Shown piece after piece: positions 1-7,293 of a stretch of DNA of 17,619 nucleotides. The position numbers and the translations under genes are program-made. Within the stretch, counting starts at the first letter, position 1. Every line of letters begins with the position of its first letter. The DNA comes from Lachnospiraceae bacterium UBA3287 (GTDB lineage: Bacteria; Bacillota; Clostridia; Lachnospirales; Lachnospiraceae): assembly GCA_002362155.1 (NCBI GenBank), contig DETN01000022.1, positions 1 to 17,619 on the forward strand, read 5' to 3'. The notes below the pieces were generated by a model. It worked only from the letters and a program-made list of their open reading frames with translations. It ran no database searches and had not been told where the DNA came from.

Positions 1-1464
1 TTCAAAAAGCACGGCCCCATGGTCAAGGCAGTCCTGAACAACAACGGGAGCAAGCTGGTCCCCTCCATCGCGGAAGTCTTAAAGCTCTGCAACGCCCATG
101 ACGGCATGACCATCAGCTTCCACCACCACTTCCGTGAAGGCGACAAGGTCGTCAACATGGTCATGGACGCCATCCACGAGATGGGCCTGAAGGACATCAC
201 TATCAGCGCCTCCTCCCTGGGCAAGGCCCACGACCACATCGTCCCCTATATCGAGGACGGCACCATCACCAACATCCGTTCCTCGGGCGTCAGAGGCAAG
301 ATCGGCGAAGCCATCTCCAACGGCAAGCTCAAGGGCCTGGCCTACATGAGAAGCCACGGCGGCCGCGTCAGGGCCCTGATGACAGGTGAGGACGAGATCG
401 ATATCGCATTCATCGGCGCCCCTACGGCAGATGAATACGGAAACCTGAGAGCTATCGGCGGCAAGGCGGACTGCGGCGTTCTTTCCTACGCCATGCCCGA
501 TTCCTTCCACGCCAACTGGGTAGTGGCCCTGACAGACTGTCTGGTGCCCTATCCCAACTTCCCGGCCCACATCAGCCAGACCAGAGTGGACTACGTGGTA
601 GAGGTGGACGAGATCGGCGATCCCACCAAGATCGCCACCGGCGCAGCCAAGCCCACCAAGGACATGAGAAAGCTCATGATGGCGGACTACTGCACCCAGT
701 TCGTAATCAATACCCCTTATTTCAAGGACGGCTTCTCCTATCAGACAGGCGTCGGCGGCGCTTCCATCGCCTCCACCATTTCCCTGGCAGAAGAGATGAA
801 GAAGAGAAATGTCCGCATGCGGTTCGGCGTCGGCGGCCTGACCAAGGCCATGTGCGACCTGCTGATCAACGATCAGGTAGACTGCCTGCTGGATACCCAG
901 GACTTCGACCAGGATGCCATCAAGTCCGTAAGGAACCTGAAGCACTTCCGCATTTCCGCATCCGAGTACGCCAACCCCTTCAACAAGGGCGCCGTGGTCA
1001 ACAAGCTTGACTTCGTCATCCTTGCGGCCCTGGAAGTAGACGTGAACTTCAACGTCAACGTAGTGGTAGGCTCCGACGGCATCATCACCGGTGCCCAGGG
1101 CGGCCATCCGGATACGGCTCAGGGAGCAAAGTGCGCCATCGTCATCGCTCCTCTTCTCCAGGGCAGGATCCCGGCCATCTGCACAGAGGTCACGACGGTC
1201 ACCACTCCCGGCGAGTCCGTGGACGTAGTCATCACCGACTACGGCATTGCCATCAACCCCAGACGTCAGGATCTGATCGAAGCCATGAAGGACGTAGACC
1301 TGCCTTTCAGGACCATCGAAGAGCTGCGCGACATGGCCTATGCCATCGTAGGCGAGCCTGAAAAGGTCCAGTTCGAGGACAGGGTCGTCGGCATCATCGA
1401 AGCCCGCGACGGCACCATCATGGACGTAGTCAGACAGATCAAGCCTTTCCAGTTCAAGGACTGA
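1..1464 (+). CDS. citF: Citrate lyase alpha subunit (citrate CoA-transferase), 5' partial
   Basis: This is the alpha chain of the cytoplasmic citrate lyase complex. It swaps acetate for citrate on the acyl-carrier subunit CitD, giving citryl-ACP for cleavage by CitE. The reading frame is open to base 1, with six codons before the first visible ATG at 19. The family is about 510 residues and 487 are visible, so roughly the first 20 to 30 residues lie outside the window; the ATG at 19 is unlikely to be the true start. Family-typical stretches seen are SFHHHFREGDKV near the N terminus, the GVGGASIAST glycine-rich segment in the middle, and GGHPDTAQGAKC in the C-terminal half. A transporter for the substrate follows after 137 bp. 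citD and citE are not in view and would be expected immediately upstream. Codon use is GC-rich, like the genes around it. Confidence 0.95.
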   Translation, partial: FKKHGPMVKAVLNNNGSKLVPSIAEVLKLCNAHDGMTISFHHHFREGDKVVNMVMDAIHEMGLKDITISASSLGKAHDHIVPYIEDGTITNIRSSGVRGKIGEAISNGKLKGLAYMRSHGGRVRALMTGEDEIDIAFIGAPTADEYGNLRAIGGKADCGVLSYAMPDSFHANWVVALTDCLVPYPNFPAHISQTRVDYVVEVDEIGDPTKIATGAAKPTKDMRKLMMADYCTQFVINTPYFKDGFSYQTGVGGASIASTISLAEEMKKRNVRMRFGVGGLTKAMCDLLINDQVDCLLDTQDFDQDAIKSVRNLKHFRISASEYANPFNKGAVVNKLDFVILAALEVDVNFNVNVVVGSDGIITGAQGGHPDTAQGAKCAIVIAPLLQGRIPAICTEVTTVTTPGESVDVVITDYGIAINPRRQDLIEAMKDVDLPFRTIEELRDMAYAIVGEPEKVQFEDRVVGIIEARDGTIMDVVRQIKPFQFKD

Positions 1465-1473
1465 GAAGGGAAT

Positions 1474-1509
1474 GCGGCTTTCTCCGGTCCGGAAACCGGA
1501 GGAAGCCGC
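1474..1509 (+). other. Strong hairpin in the citF-transporter gap
   Basis: Bases 1474-1488 pair with 1495-1509 to give a 15-bp stem (one G-U) around a six-base loop. No T-run follows, so it is a poor intrinsic terminator. It starts ten bases after the citF stop. A transcript-stability or processing element that sets the citF to transporter ratio is a plausible reading, but this is inference. Confidence 0.6.
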
Positions 1510-1601
1510 GGAGTTCGGATTTGCTGCGGGGGATCGGGGCCGGTCTTTCCTGCGTGAGTCATATACAGATAAATTCATATTTGAGTAGAGGAGAGTAACT
1601 T

Positions 1602-2972
1602 ATGAGTTCTACAATCGTTGGCCTGCTCGGCTTTCTGACGATCATCTGCATCGTCGTCGTCCTGTTCCAGTCCAAGACCCTTCCCAGCATTGCCTTCATC
1701 GCAGTGCCCATGGTCCTGGGCATCATCCTGGTCATCGGCGGATATTATACGCTGGATGATCTGGCAGCCCTGATCAAAGCCGGTTTCGGATCCACCGGTC
1801 CTACGGCCGCTCTGTTCGTATTCTCAGTCCTGTACTTCGGTATCATGACAGACGCCGGCATGTTCGACGTTATCATTGACAAGCTGATGGGACTGGTGGG
1901 CGACTCCGTTATCGGCGTTACCGTTATGACAGCAGTCATCGCTCTGATCGGCCATCTGGACGGCGGCGGTGCTTCCACTTTCTGTATCGTAGTTCCTTCC
2001 ATGCTTCCCGTTTACAAAAAGATGCATATGCGTCCTACTACCCTGCTCCGCATCGCAGTTCTTGCCATGGGCGTTCTGAACCTGATGCCCTGGGCAGGTC
2101 CCACCATGCGTGCCGCTTCCGTCCTTGGCATGGAAGCTTCCAAGCTCTGGGGAACTCTGCTTCCCATCCAGATCTTCGGTATCATCCTGGCTCTGGCCCA
2201 CGCCGTACTGGCGGGCTTCCAGGAGCAGGCAAGAGGCGCAGGCCTTCACGGCAAGCTGGCTGAAGAAGAAGGCGCAGTGGATGTGGAAGACGCAGCTGCA
2301 GCAGCCCAGAAGAATGAACTGGCACGTCCCAAGCTTTTCATCTTCAACATCATCCTGACTCTGGCTGTTATCGCAGCCCTGATCTGGGATGTATTCCCTT
2401 CCTACGTACCTTTCATGGTCGGTGTTGCCGTTGCCATCCTGGTCAACTATCCCGGACAGGCCATGCAGAAGAAGATCATCAACAGCCATGCCGGCCCCGC
2501 TCTGATGATGTGCTCCACTCTGATGGGTGCAGCCGTCCTCATGGGTATCCTGGTCAAGACCGTTACCACCGGCGACGGTGCTGAGATCCCCAGCGTTGTT
2601 TCCTGCATGTCCGGCATCATCGCATCCATCCTGCCTGCAGCTCTGGGCGCACACCTGCCTCTGGTCATCGGCATCCTGTCCGTACCGCTGGCACTGGCAT
2701 TCGATACAGACTCCTACTTCTACGGCATGCTGCCCGTTATGATCGGTATCGGCGCCGAGTTCGGCATCGATCCTCTTCCGATCGCAGTTGCTATGGTCGT
2801 CTGCCGTAACTGCGCAACCTTTATCTCCCCCATGGTTCCTGCTACTCTGCTGGGCACAGGTCTTGCAGACGTCGATATCAAGGACCACATCAAGGCATCC
2901 TTCCTGTATGTATGGGGCTTCTCCATCATCTGCATGATCTTTGCCATCATCCTTGGCATTATGCCTTTCTGA
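1602..2972 (+). CDS. CitMHS-family citrate (metal-citrate):proton symporter
   Basis: This is an integral membrane carrier of 456 residues, the usual length for the CitMHS family (Bacillus CitM and CitH), which imports citrate complexed to a divalent metal together with protons. About 12 hydrophobic segments span the chain, starting directly at the N terminus. Family-like motifs are GHLDGGGAST (about residues 117-126), the PWAGPTMRAA segment (about 164-173), and DTDSYFYGMLPV near residue 367. A charged, alanine-rich cytoplasmic loop sits around residues 215-245. The start at 1602 has a good ribosome binding site (GAGGAGAG, seven to eight bases away). Its position behind citF and beside citC and citXG supports citrate as the substrate. 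Which metal is carried (Mg or Ca type) cannot be read from sequence. No clear promoter was seen in the gap, so it is probably co-transcribed with citF. Confidence 0.9.
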   Translation: MSSTIVGLLGFLTIICIVVVLFQSKTLPSIAFIAVPMVLGIILVIGGYYTLDDLAALIKAGFGSTGPTAALFVFSVLYFGIMTDAGMFDVIIDKLMGLVGDSVIGVTVMTAVIALIGHLDGGGASTFCIVVPSMLPVYKKMHMRPTTLLRIAVLAMGVLNLMPWAGPTMRAASVLGMEASKLWGTLLPIQIFGIILALAHAVLAGFQEQARGAGLHGKLAEEEGAVDVEDAAAAAQKNELARPKLFIFNIILTLAVIAALIWDVFPSYVPFMVGVAVAILVNYPGQAMQKKIINSHAGPALMMCSTLMGAAVLMGILVKTVTTGDGAEIPSVVSCMSGIIASILPAALGAHLPLVIGILSVPLALAFDTDSYFYGMLPVMIGIGAEFGIDPLPIAVAMVVCRNCATFISPMVPATLLGTGLADVDIKDHIKASFLYVWGFSIICMIFAIILGIMPF

Positions 2973-3106
2973 TAAACTGACATCAGGTCTTAAACCTCCT
3001 GTTTTGAACGGGGGGATCTTTCCGGAAGACAGGCCTGCCTGCATCTGCGGCCCCGCTTCTGCAGGGCAGGCCCCTCCGGGACCCAAAACAGAATATCGGA
3101 TCATAA

Positions 3107-3143
3107 AAAGAGCCGTTCTGCCTTCTGGGCAGGACGGCTCTTT
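3107..3143. terminator. Bidirectional intrinsic terminator between the convergent citrate genes
   Basis: Arms 3107-3122 and 3128-3143 form a stem of 16 pairs (AAAGAGCCGTTCTGCC against GGCAGGACGGCTCTTT, one G-U) with a five-base loop. Outer bases ATCATAAA/TTTATGAT extend the symmetry. On the minus strand the stem is followed by five T residues, and on the plus strand by TTTATGAT. It lies between the converging transporter and citC genes, as expected for a shared terminator. Confidence 0.9.
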
Positions 3144-3203
3144 ATGATGGGATGTTCTGTTCGTTTCGGTTCGAATATCTGGAACCACAGATGATTATCC
3201 GGA

Positions 3204-4283
3204 TCAGTAATGGACCAGATCGGCGGCGGCCCGGATCTTTTTAAGGACCGGCTCCGCGGCATCGCTCTTAAAATAGGAAAGAGTGGTATCGGGGACCAGG
3301 CGGGAGAGGGTATCCCAGTCTCCCCTGCTTAAGCAGACCCGGACGGTGGAAGCGCTGATGGGCTTTCCGTCTGTGCCTTCTTCGGCCTTTCGGGGGATCA
3401 CGACGCATTCGATGCCAGCCTCCGGCAGAGAGTTTACCATGACCTGGTTGTAGATCCCGGTGACCTGGCTGGCAGGCTCTTCCCCCACGAAGCGGCAGTT
3501 GATGGAAAGGGCCCCTGCGATCCTTGTAAAGACGGCCAGGTCCAGTCTGGCATGTCCGTCGATGACTGCAGCCTCGTCCTTCAGGAAGTAGGAAGGAAAA
3601 GTGGCCGAGGAGATGATATAGGGGCCGGAATCATGGTAGACTATGTTAGGCAGGTGGGCAGTGCCCTCCCTGACCAGTTTTTTGCGGACGTGGAAGGGGA
3701 CCAGGCTTGCGTCCTCGCTGACCACAAAGATGTGGAGGAGGTCACAGGCCGCTGCGGCCTTTTCCGCCAGATACTGGTGGCCCAGGGTAAAGGGATTGGC
3801 GTTCATGACAATGGCCCCGATCTTTTTCCCCTGAGGGGAAAAGTCGGGTTTCTGGCTCAGAGTATCCCTTTTCAGGCTTTCCAGATAGGACTCAAAACCT
3901 CTGGACCGGTTCTCCATAAAGACCAGGGTCCCCTGGACTCTGGCGATCTCCTTAAAGCCCAGATCTCCGAAGAAGAGGGCGGAGCTGACCTTGGTATAGA
4001 GAAAGAGATGGAAATTGCCTCTTTCTGCCTGGTACTGGATCAGGTGGGAGATGACCTCGTTCAGGAGGCCTTCGCCCTGGTGGGCGGAGGAGACGGCAAA
4101 GCAGCGGAGGGTATTGCCGAAACAGGATCCGGTGGCGATGACGTTGTAATCCTCATCGTAGATGCCGCAGGTATAATCCAGGTTGCCGTCAAGACGGATC
4201 CCTTCCTGAAGGAGAAGGTCATTTACCTGCTTCATTCCGTAGGTATCGGAGGGCATGATCTGGGAAACACTGTAATCTGACAT
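3204..4283 (-). CDS. citC: [Citrate (pro-3S)-lyase] ligase
   Basis: This enzyme activates citrate lyase by ATP-dependent acetylation of the thiol of the CitD prosthetic group. The 359-residue protein is full length for the family. An N-terminal GNAT-like acetyltransferase domain (about residues 1-130) has the run AVSSAHQGEGLLNEVI. It is followed by a nucleotidyltransferase domain containing the T/HxGH-type ATP-binding motif as NPFTLGH (H169), and a C-terminal ISASTVR segment equivalent to the ISxTxxR motif. The ATG at 4283 has the ribosome binding site AAAGGAAG. It lies 40 bp downstream of the response regulator on the same strand, so the two are probably one transcript. In many citrate-lyase clusters citC leads a citCDEF operon; here it is detached, facing the other way, and linked to a regulator. 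Confidence 0.96.
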   Translation of the reverse strand: MSDYSVSQIMPSDTYGMKQVNDLLLQEGIRLDGNLDYTCGIYDEDYNVIATGSCFGNTLRCFAVSSAHQGEGLLNEVISHLIQYQAERGNFHLFLYTKVSSALFFGDLGFKEIARVQGTLVFMENRSRGFESYLESLKRDTLSQKPDFSPQGKKIGAIVMNANPFTLGHQYLAEKAAAACDLLHIFVVSEDASLVPFHVRKKLVREGTAHLPNIVYHDSGPYIISSATFPSYFLKDEAAVIDGHARLDLAVFTRIAGALSINCRFVGEEPASQVTGIYNQVMVNSLPEAGIECVVIPRKAEEGTDGKPISASTVRVCLSRGDWDTLSRLVPDTTLSYFKSDAAEPVLKKIRAAADLVHY

Positions 4284-4323
4284 GGCTTGTTTCTTCCTTT
4301 GCTCTGACAGGTCCGGCGTTTTC

Positions 4324-5013
4324 TCAGGAAACCGAGAAACGGTAGCCTACGCCGCGGACGGTCTGTATATAAACAGGTTTCTGGGGATTGTCTTCAATCT
4401 TGTTGCGGAGACGGTTGATATAGACCATAATGGCATTGTTGTCTACGATAATGGTATTGTCCCATACATGCTCGTAGATCATATCCTTGGTAAAGACCCG
4501 CTCCGGATTCTGCATGAAGAGAAGCATCATGCTGTTTTCCTTGGAGGAAAGATCTATCAGCTGGTCATTTTTATAAAAGCGCAGAGTGGTGGTATCGTAT
4601 TTAAAGCAGCCTCTGGTGATAACGGAAGAGGTACTGCCTGCCTGCAGGCTGTTGCGGCGGATCAGGGCAATGACCTTGGCGCCCAGGACCACGGGACGGA
4701 AGGGCTTTGTGATATAATCGTCCGCTCCCACCGACAGGCCGTAGAGGGCGTCGTAGTCCTCGTTGCGGCCGCTGATGATAATGATGGGGGTAACATTGCC
4801 TTCGCTTCTGGTCTTTTTGATGACTTCGAAGCCGTCTATATCCCCCATGTTGATATCCAGCAGGATCACCTGATAGTGGCCGCGGCGGATCATATCCAGG
4901 GCCTGGCGGCCGTCCGAGGCGATATCCGCTTCCAGATGATTGCTGTTCATGACTTTTTCCAGCATCTTCTGGATTGCCGGATCGTCGTCTACGATTAATA
5001 CTTTATCTGCCAT
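4324..5013 (-). CDS. OmpR/PhoB-type response regulator
   Basis: This is a DNA-binding response regulator of 229 residues from the ATG at 5013. The receiver domain (about residues 1-120) carries the acidic pair D9/D10 in LIVDDD, the phosphoacceptor D53 in LLDINM, S81 in IIIISG and K103 in ITKPF, so all catalytic positions are intact. The C-terminal winged-helix domain (about 135-229) ends in the typical VRGVGYRF stretch. A TTG seven codons upstream (5034) is a possible alternative start, but the protein homology begins at MADKVLIV. A promoter matching TTGACC-N17-TATAAT reads into it. It is divergent from a sensor kinase and leads citC, which suggests that the kinase-regulator pair controls the citrate genes. 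Classical citrate control uses CitAB/DpiAB-type or LysR-type regulators, so an OmpR-type regulator here is notable. Confidence 0.95.
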   Translation of the reverse strand: MADKVLIVDDDPAIQKMLEKVMNSNHLEADIASDGRQALDMIRRGHYQVILLDINMGDIDGFEVIKKTRSEGNVTPIIIISGRNEDYDALYGLSVGADDYITKPFRPVVLGAKVIALIRRNSLQAGSTSSVITRGCFKYDTTTLRFYKNDQLIDLSSKENSMMLLFMQNPERVFTKDMIYEHVWDNTIIVDNNAIMVYINRLRNKIEDNPQKPVYIQTVRGVGYRFSVS

Positions 5014-5039
5014 TTTTCGATTTCTTACCTGCAAAGATC

Positions 5040-5051
5040 AAAGTTTACTTT
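5040..5051. promoter_or_regulatory. Perfect 12-bp palindrome, candidate operator
   Basis: AAAGTTTACTTT is a perfect palindrome (AAAGT-TT-ACTTT) next to the expected start of the response-regulator transcript (about 5053). It also overlaps the candidate -35 of the divergent kinase promoter (5044-5049). CAAAG recurs at 5032-5036, 5039-5043 and 5086-5090. Autoregulation by the response regulator is a guess. Confidence 0.4.
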
Positions 5052-5072
5052 CGAAAATCATTATACTATAAC
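5044..5072 (+). promoter_or_regulatory. Candidate promoter for the kinase-citXG-tetR operon
   Basis: TTTACT (5044-5049, 4 of 6 matches), a 17-bp spacer and TATAAC (5067-5072, 5 of 6) point toward the kinase. The start would be near 5079, giving a very short leader of about 15 nt that just contains the ribosome binding site. The boxes interlock with those of the minus-strand promoter. Confidence 0.45.
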
Positions 5073-5088
5073 ACCTGGAAAGGGTCAA
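5060..5088 (-). promoter_or_regulatory. Sigma-A-type promoter for the response regulator-citC operon
   Basis: Read on the minus strand, TTGACC (5088-5083), a 17-bp spacer and a perfect TATAAT (5065-5060) are seen. The start would be near 5053, leaving about 40 nt of leader before the ATG at 5013. The -35 overlaps the AAAGGG ribosome binding site (5079-5084) of the divergent kinase gene. Confidence 0.8.
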
Positions 5089-5093
5089 AGACG

Positions 5094-7277
5094 ATGGGAA
5101 AGAAAAAGACCGGGAACGATTACAGACTGCAGCTGGCCGGACTGACCGGCATAGGGATCATCCTTCTGTGCATTCTGGGCTTTATGGGAGGAGAGACCTG
5201 GATTCAGTACCGGGAAGCTCTGATCAATGCCCAGAAGGCCCAGATGCTGCTGACGGTGGAGACTCTCTCCAGGGATATGAGCGATGCTCTGGAGGACAAG
5301 GCAGCTGACCTGGCTGCTCTGTCCAGGATCGTAGATAAACTGGATATCACTGTCAGGGCCAGGCTGTATACGGATTTTCTCGATACCCGAAGCGACTATG
5401 TGGACAACCTGATCGAAACGGACCCCGAAGGAAGCCGAGTGTGGTCCTATACTGAAGAGGAATTTACGGAAAGCTACAGCACGTATCATATAGACGCTGA
5501 AACCCGTTTTGAAGAGGTCATGAACAGCCAGGGAGAGATCCGCCTTCTTCTGACCCGGGAATTTTCCGGCGGCAGTATCTGTATGGTACTGGATGCGGCG
5601 ACTTATTTCGAGAGGATCTCGGGTGTCACCATAGGGACCAACGGATACTTTCTGGTCAAAGACCAGGACGGCATCATCCTCATGTATCCTACGGAGAACC
5701 AGCTGGGCCTGGACGTGATCGAGGGCAGGAAGGAACTCTTTCCGGAGGCGGATCTGACCAGCCTGGAGGAGATGCTCAAGGACCAGGAGGCAGGCAATAC
5801 CGATACGGCGGAATATTATTCCTACTGGTGGTCGGATCCTGCCCTGCCCAGAGTGCGGAAGATCGCGGCCTATGCCCCGGTCCGGCTCATGGACGGATTT
5901 CTCATTATTTCGGCGGTCATGGACTATTCTGATATATATGATCCCATCCTGGGAGGCTTCCGGGGAATTATCGGCATCATGTCCCTGGCGGGACTCATTA
6001 TCCCTACCGTGCTGGTCATCTGGCTGCTCCTGCTGCGTCAGAGCCGCAGGGACCAGGAGGAGATCCATTATCTGAGAGATCTCAACAAGGTCCTGGAGGA
6101 GACCCAGAGAACAGAGGAGGCCCTGGAGCAGAAGCAGCGCCTGCAGATCATGGGGGCGGTCACGGGCGGCATTGCCCATGAGTTCAACAACCTCCTGACC
6201 CCCATCATGGGCTATGCGGACATGCTGATGCTGGAACTGCCGGAGGATTCCGAAGCCTACGACAATGCCAGAGAGATCTTTTCCGCTTCGGAAAAGGCCA
6301 GAGACATCATCCGACAGATCTCCCAGATGTCCAGAAAGAACATGGAGACCACCTATCATTACATAGACGGCCAGGAATTTCTTACAAGGTGTCTTAAGAT
6401 GATCCGGTCCATGACACCGGCCAATGTCCAGATCGAAGAGGATATAAGCCTTGGCGGAGCAGGATTTCTGGGCAACAAGACCCAGATGAGCCAGGTCATG
6501 CTGAACCTGACCCTGAATGCTTTCCAGGCCATAGGCAGGGAGTCCGGCGGAATTGTCCGGGTGGAAGGCAGACAGGTGTCAAGGGAGAATCTGCAGCGCC
6601 GGGGACTGGATACCAACGGGATCTGGGAGAACTACATCCGGATCCGGGTCATAGACAACGGCTGCGGCATGGATAAGATGACCATGGAACAGATTTTTAC
6701 CCCTTTCTTCACTACAAGAGAAAACGGAACCGGCTTCGGCCTGGCCATCGCAGAATCCATGATCACATCCCACAGAGGCTATATTACGGTGGACAGCACA
6801 CCGGGCAGGGGATCTGTCTTCACGGTGTATCTGCCGGCTGCCAAAAAAGCGGACGAAGAGCGCCTGCACTCGGCGGCGGCCTGGGGCTATGAGGAGGGCA
6901 GCCATAAGATCCTGGTGGTGGACGACAACGTGAAGATCCTCCAGGAGCTGGCCGGGGAATTCGGCAAGATCGGGGTCAATGTCAAGACCTGCGTGAATAC
7001 CGCTGAGGCGGAGGAGCAGCTTTCGCGCCACCTCTATCAGGTCCTTCTGATCGACAACGAGCTGTCCAGGGCCGGCGGAGACAATACCGGCATCGACTTT
7101 GCAATGTCCATAAGGGAGAAGTATAATGGACTTCTGATCATCGTTATGGCGGACAAGATCCGCAAGGAGATCGTGGAGGCCAGGCAGGAGGGCATTATCA
7201 ACGCCTATCTGGAAAAGCCCGTCTCGGTCCAGGAACTTCTGGAGACCATGCAGAATACATCATCAGACCTGATTTAG
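5094..7277 (+). CDS. Hybrid sensor histidine kinase with Cache-like sensor and C-terminal receiver
   Basis: The protein is 727 residues from the ATG at 5094, which has AAAGGG upstream and places a lysine-rich stretch before the first membrane segment; an in-frame ATG at 4974 would add 40 non-homologous residues. TM1 is about residues 14-31. An extracellular region of about 250 residues follows, with a Cache-type motif GTNGYFLVKDQDG near residue 180. TM2 is about residues 289-313, then a short coiled coil. The kinase core shows the H box GGIAHEFNN (H362), the N box LNLTLNAFQA, G1 DNGCGMD (D521), the F box FTPFFTT and G2 GTGFGLA. A C-terminal receiver has D610/D611, phosphoacceptor D654 and K708, but methionine (M685) or alanine where Thr/Ser is normal. 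It is divergent from an OmpR-type regulator, the likely partner. The ligand is unknown; citrate is an inference from context. Confidence 0.93.
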   Translation: MGKKKTGNDYRLQLAGLTGIGIILLCILGFMGGETWIQYREALINAQKAQMLLTVETLSRDMSDALEDKAADLAALSRIVDKLDITVRARLYTDFLDTRSDYVDNLIETDPEGSRVWSYTEEEFTESYSTYHIDAETRFEEVMNSQGEIRLLLTREFSGGSICMVLDAATYFERISGVTIGTNGYFLVKDQDGIILMYPTENQLGLDVIEGRKELFPEADLTSLEEMLKDQEAGNTDTAEYYSYWWSDPALPRVRKIAAYAPVRLMDGFLIISAVMDYSDIYDPILGGFRGIIGIMSLAGLIIPTVLVIWLLLLRQSRRDQEEIHYLRDLNKVLEETQRTEEALEQKQRLQIMGAVTGGIAHEFNNLLTPIMGYADMLMLELPEDSEAYDNAREIFSASEKARDIIRQISQMSRKNMETTYHYIDGQEFLTRCLKMIRSMTPANVQIEEDISLGGAGFLGNKTQMSQVMLNLTLNAFQAIGRESGGIVRVEGRQVSRENLQRRGLDTNGIWENYIRIRVIDNGCGMDKMTMEQIFTPFFTTRENGTGFGLAIAESMITSHRGYITVDSTPGRGSVFTVYLPAAKKADEERLHSAAAWGYEEGSHKILVVDDNVKILQELAGEFGKIGVNVKTCVNTAEAEEQLSRHLYQVLLIDNELSRAGGDNTGIDFAMSIREKYNGLLIIVMADKIRKEIVEARQEGIINAYLEKPVSVQELLETMQNTSSDLI

Positions 7278-7293
7278 GGCCCGGGAGGTTGCA

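Noticed and set aside
79..1578. A 499-codon open frame antisense to citF
   Set aside because: It is the shadow of a GC-rich, strongly codon-biased gene. The translation is low-complexity (many D, G, H, V) with no recognisable domain, while the plus-strand frame is clearly CitF.
1824..3188. A 454-codon open frame antisense to the transporter
   Set aside because: It is rich in D, G, Q, H and C with no domain, runs through the bidirectional terminator, and mirrors an obvious CitMHS transporter.
4974..5093. A 40-residue N-terminal extension of the histidine kinase
   Set aside because: It would overlap the response regulator start and both divergent promoters. The ATG at 5094 gives the expected short basic N terminus before TM1.
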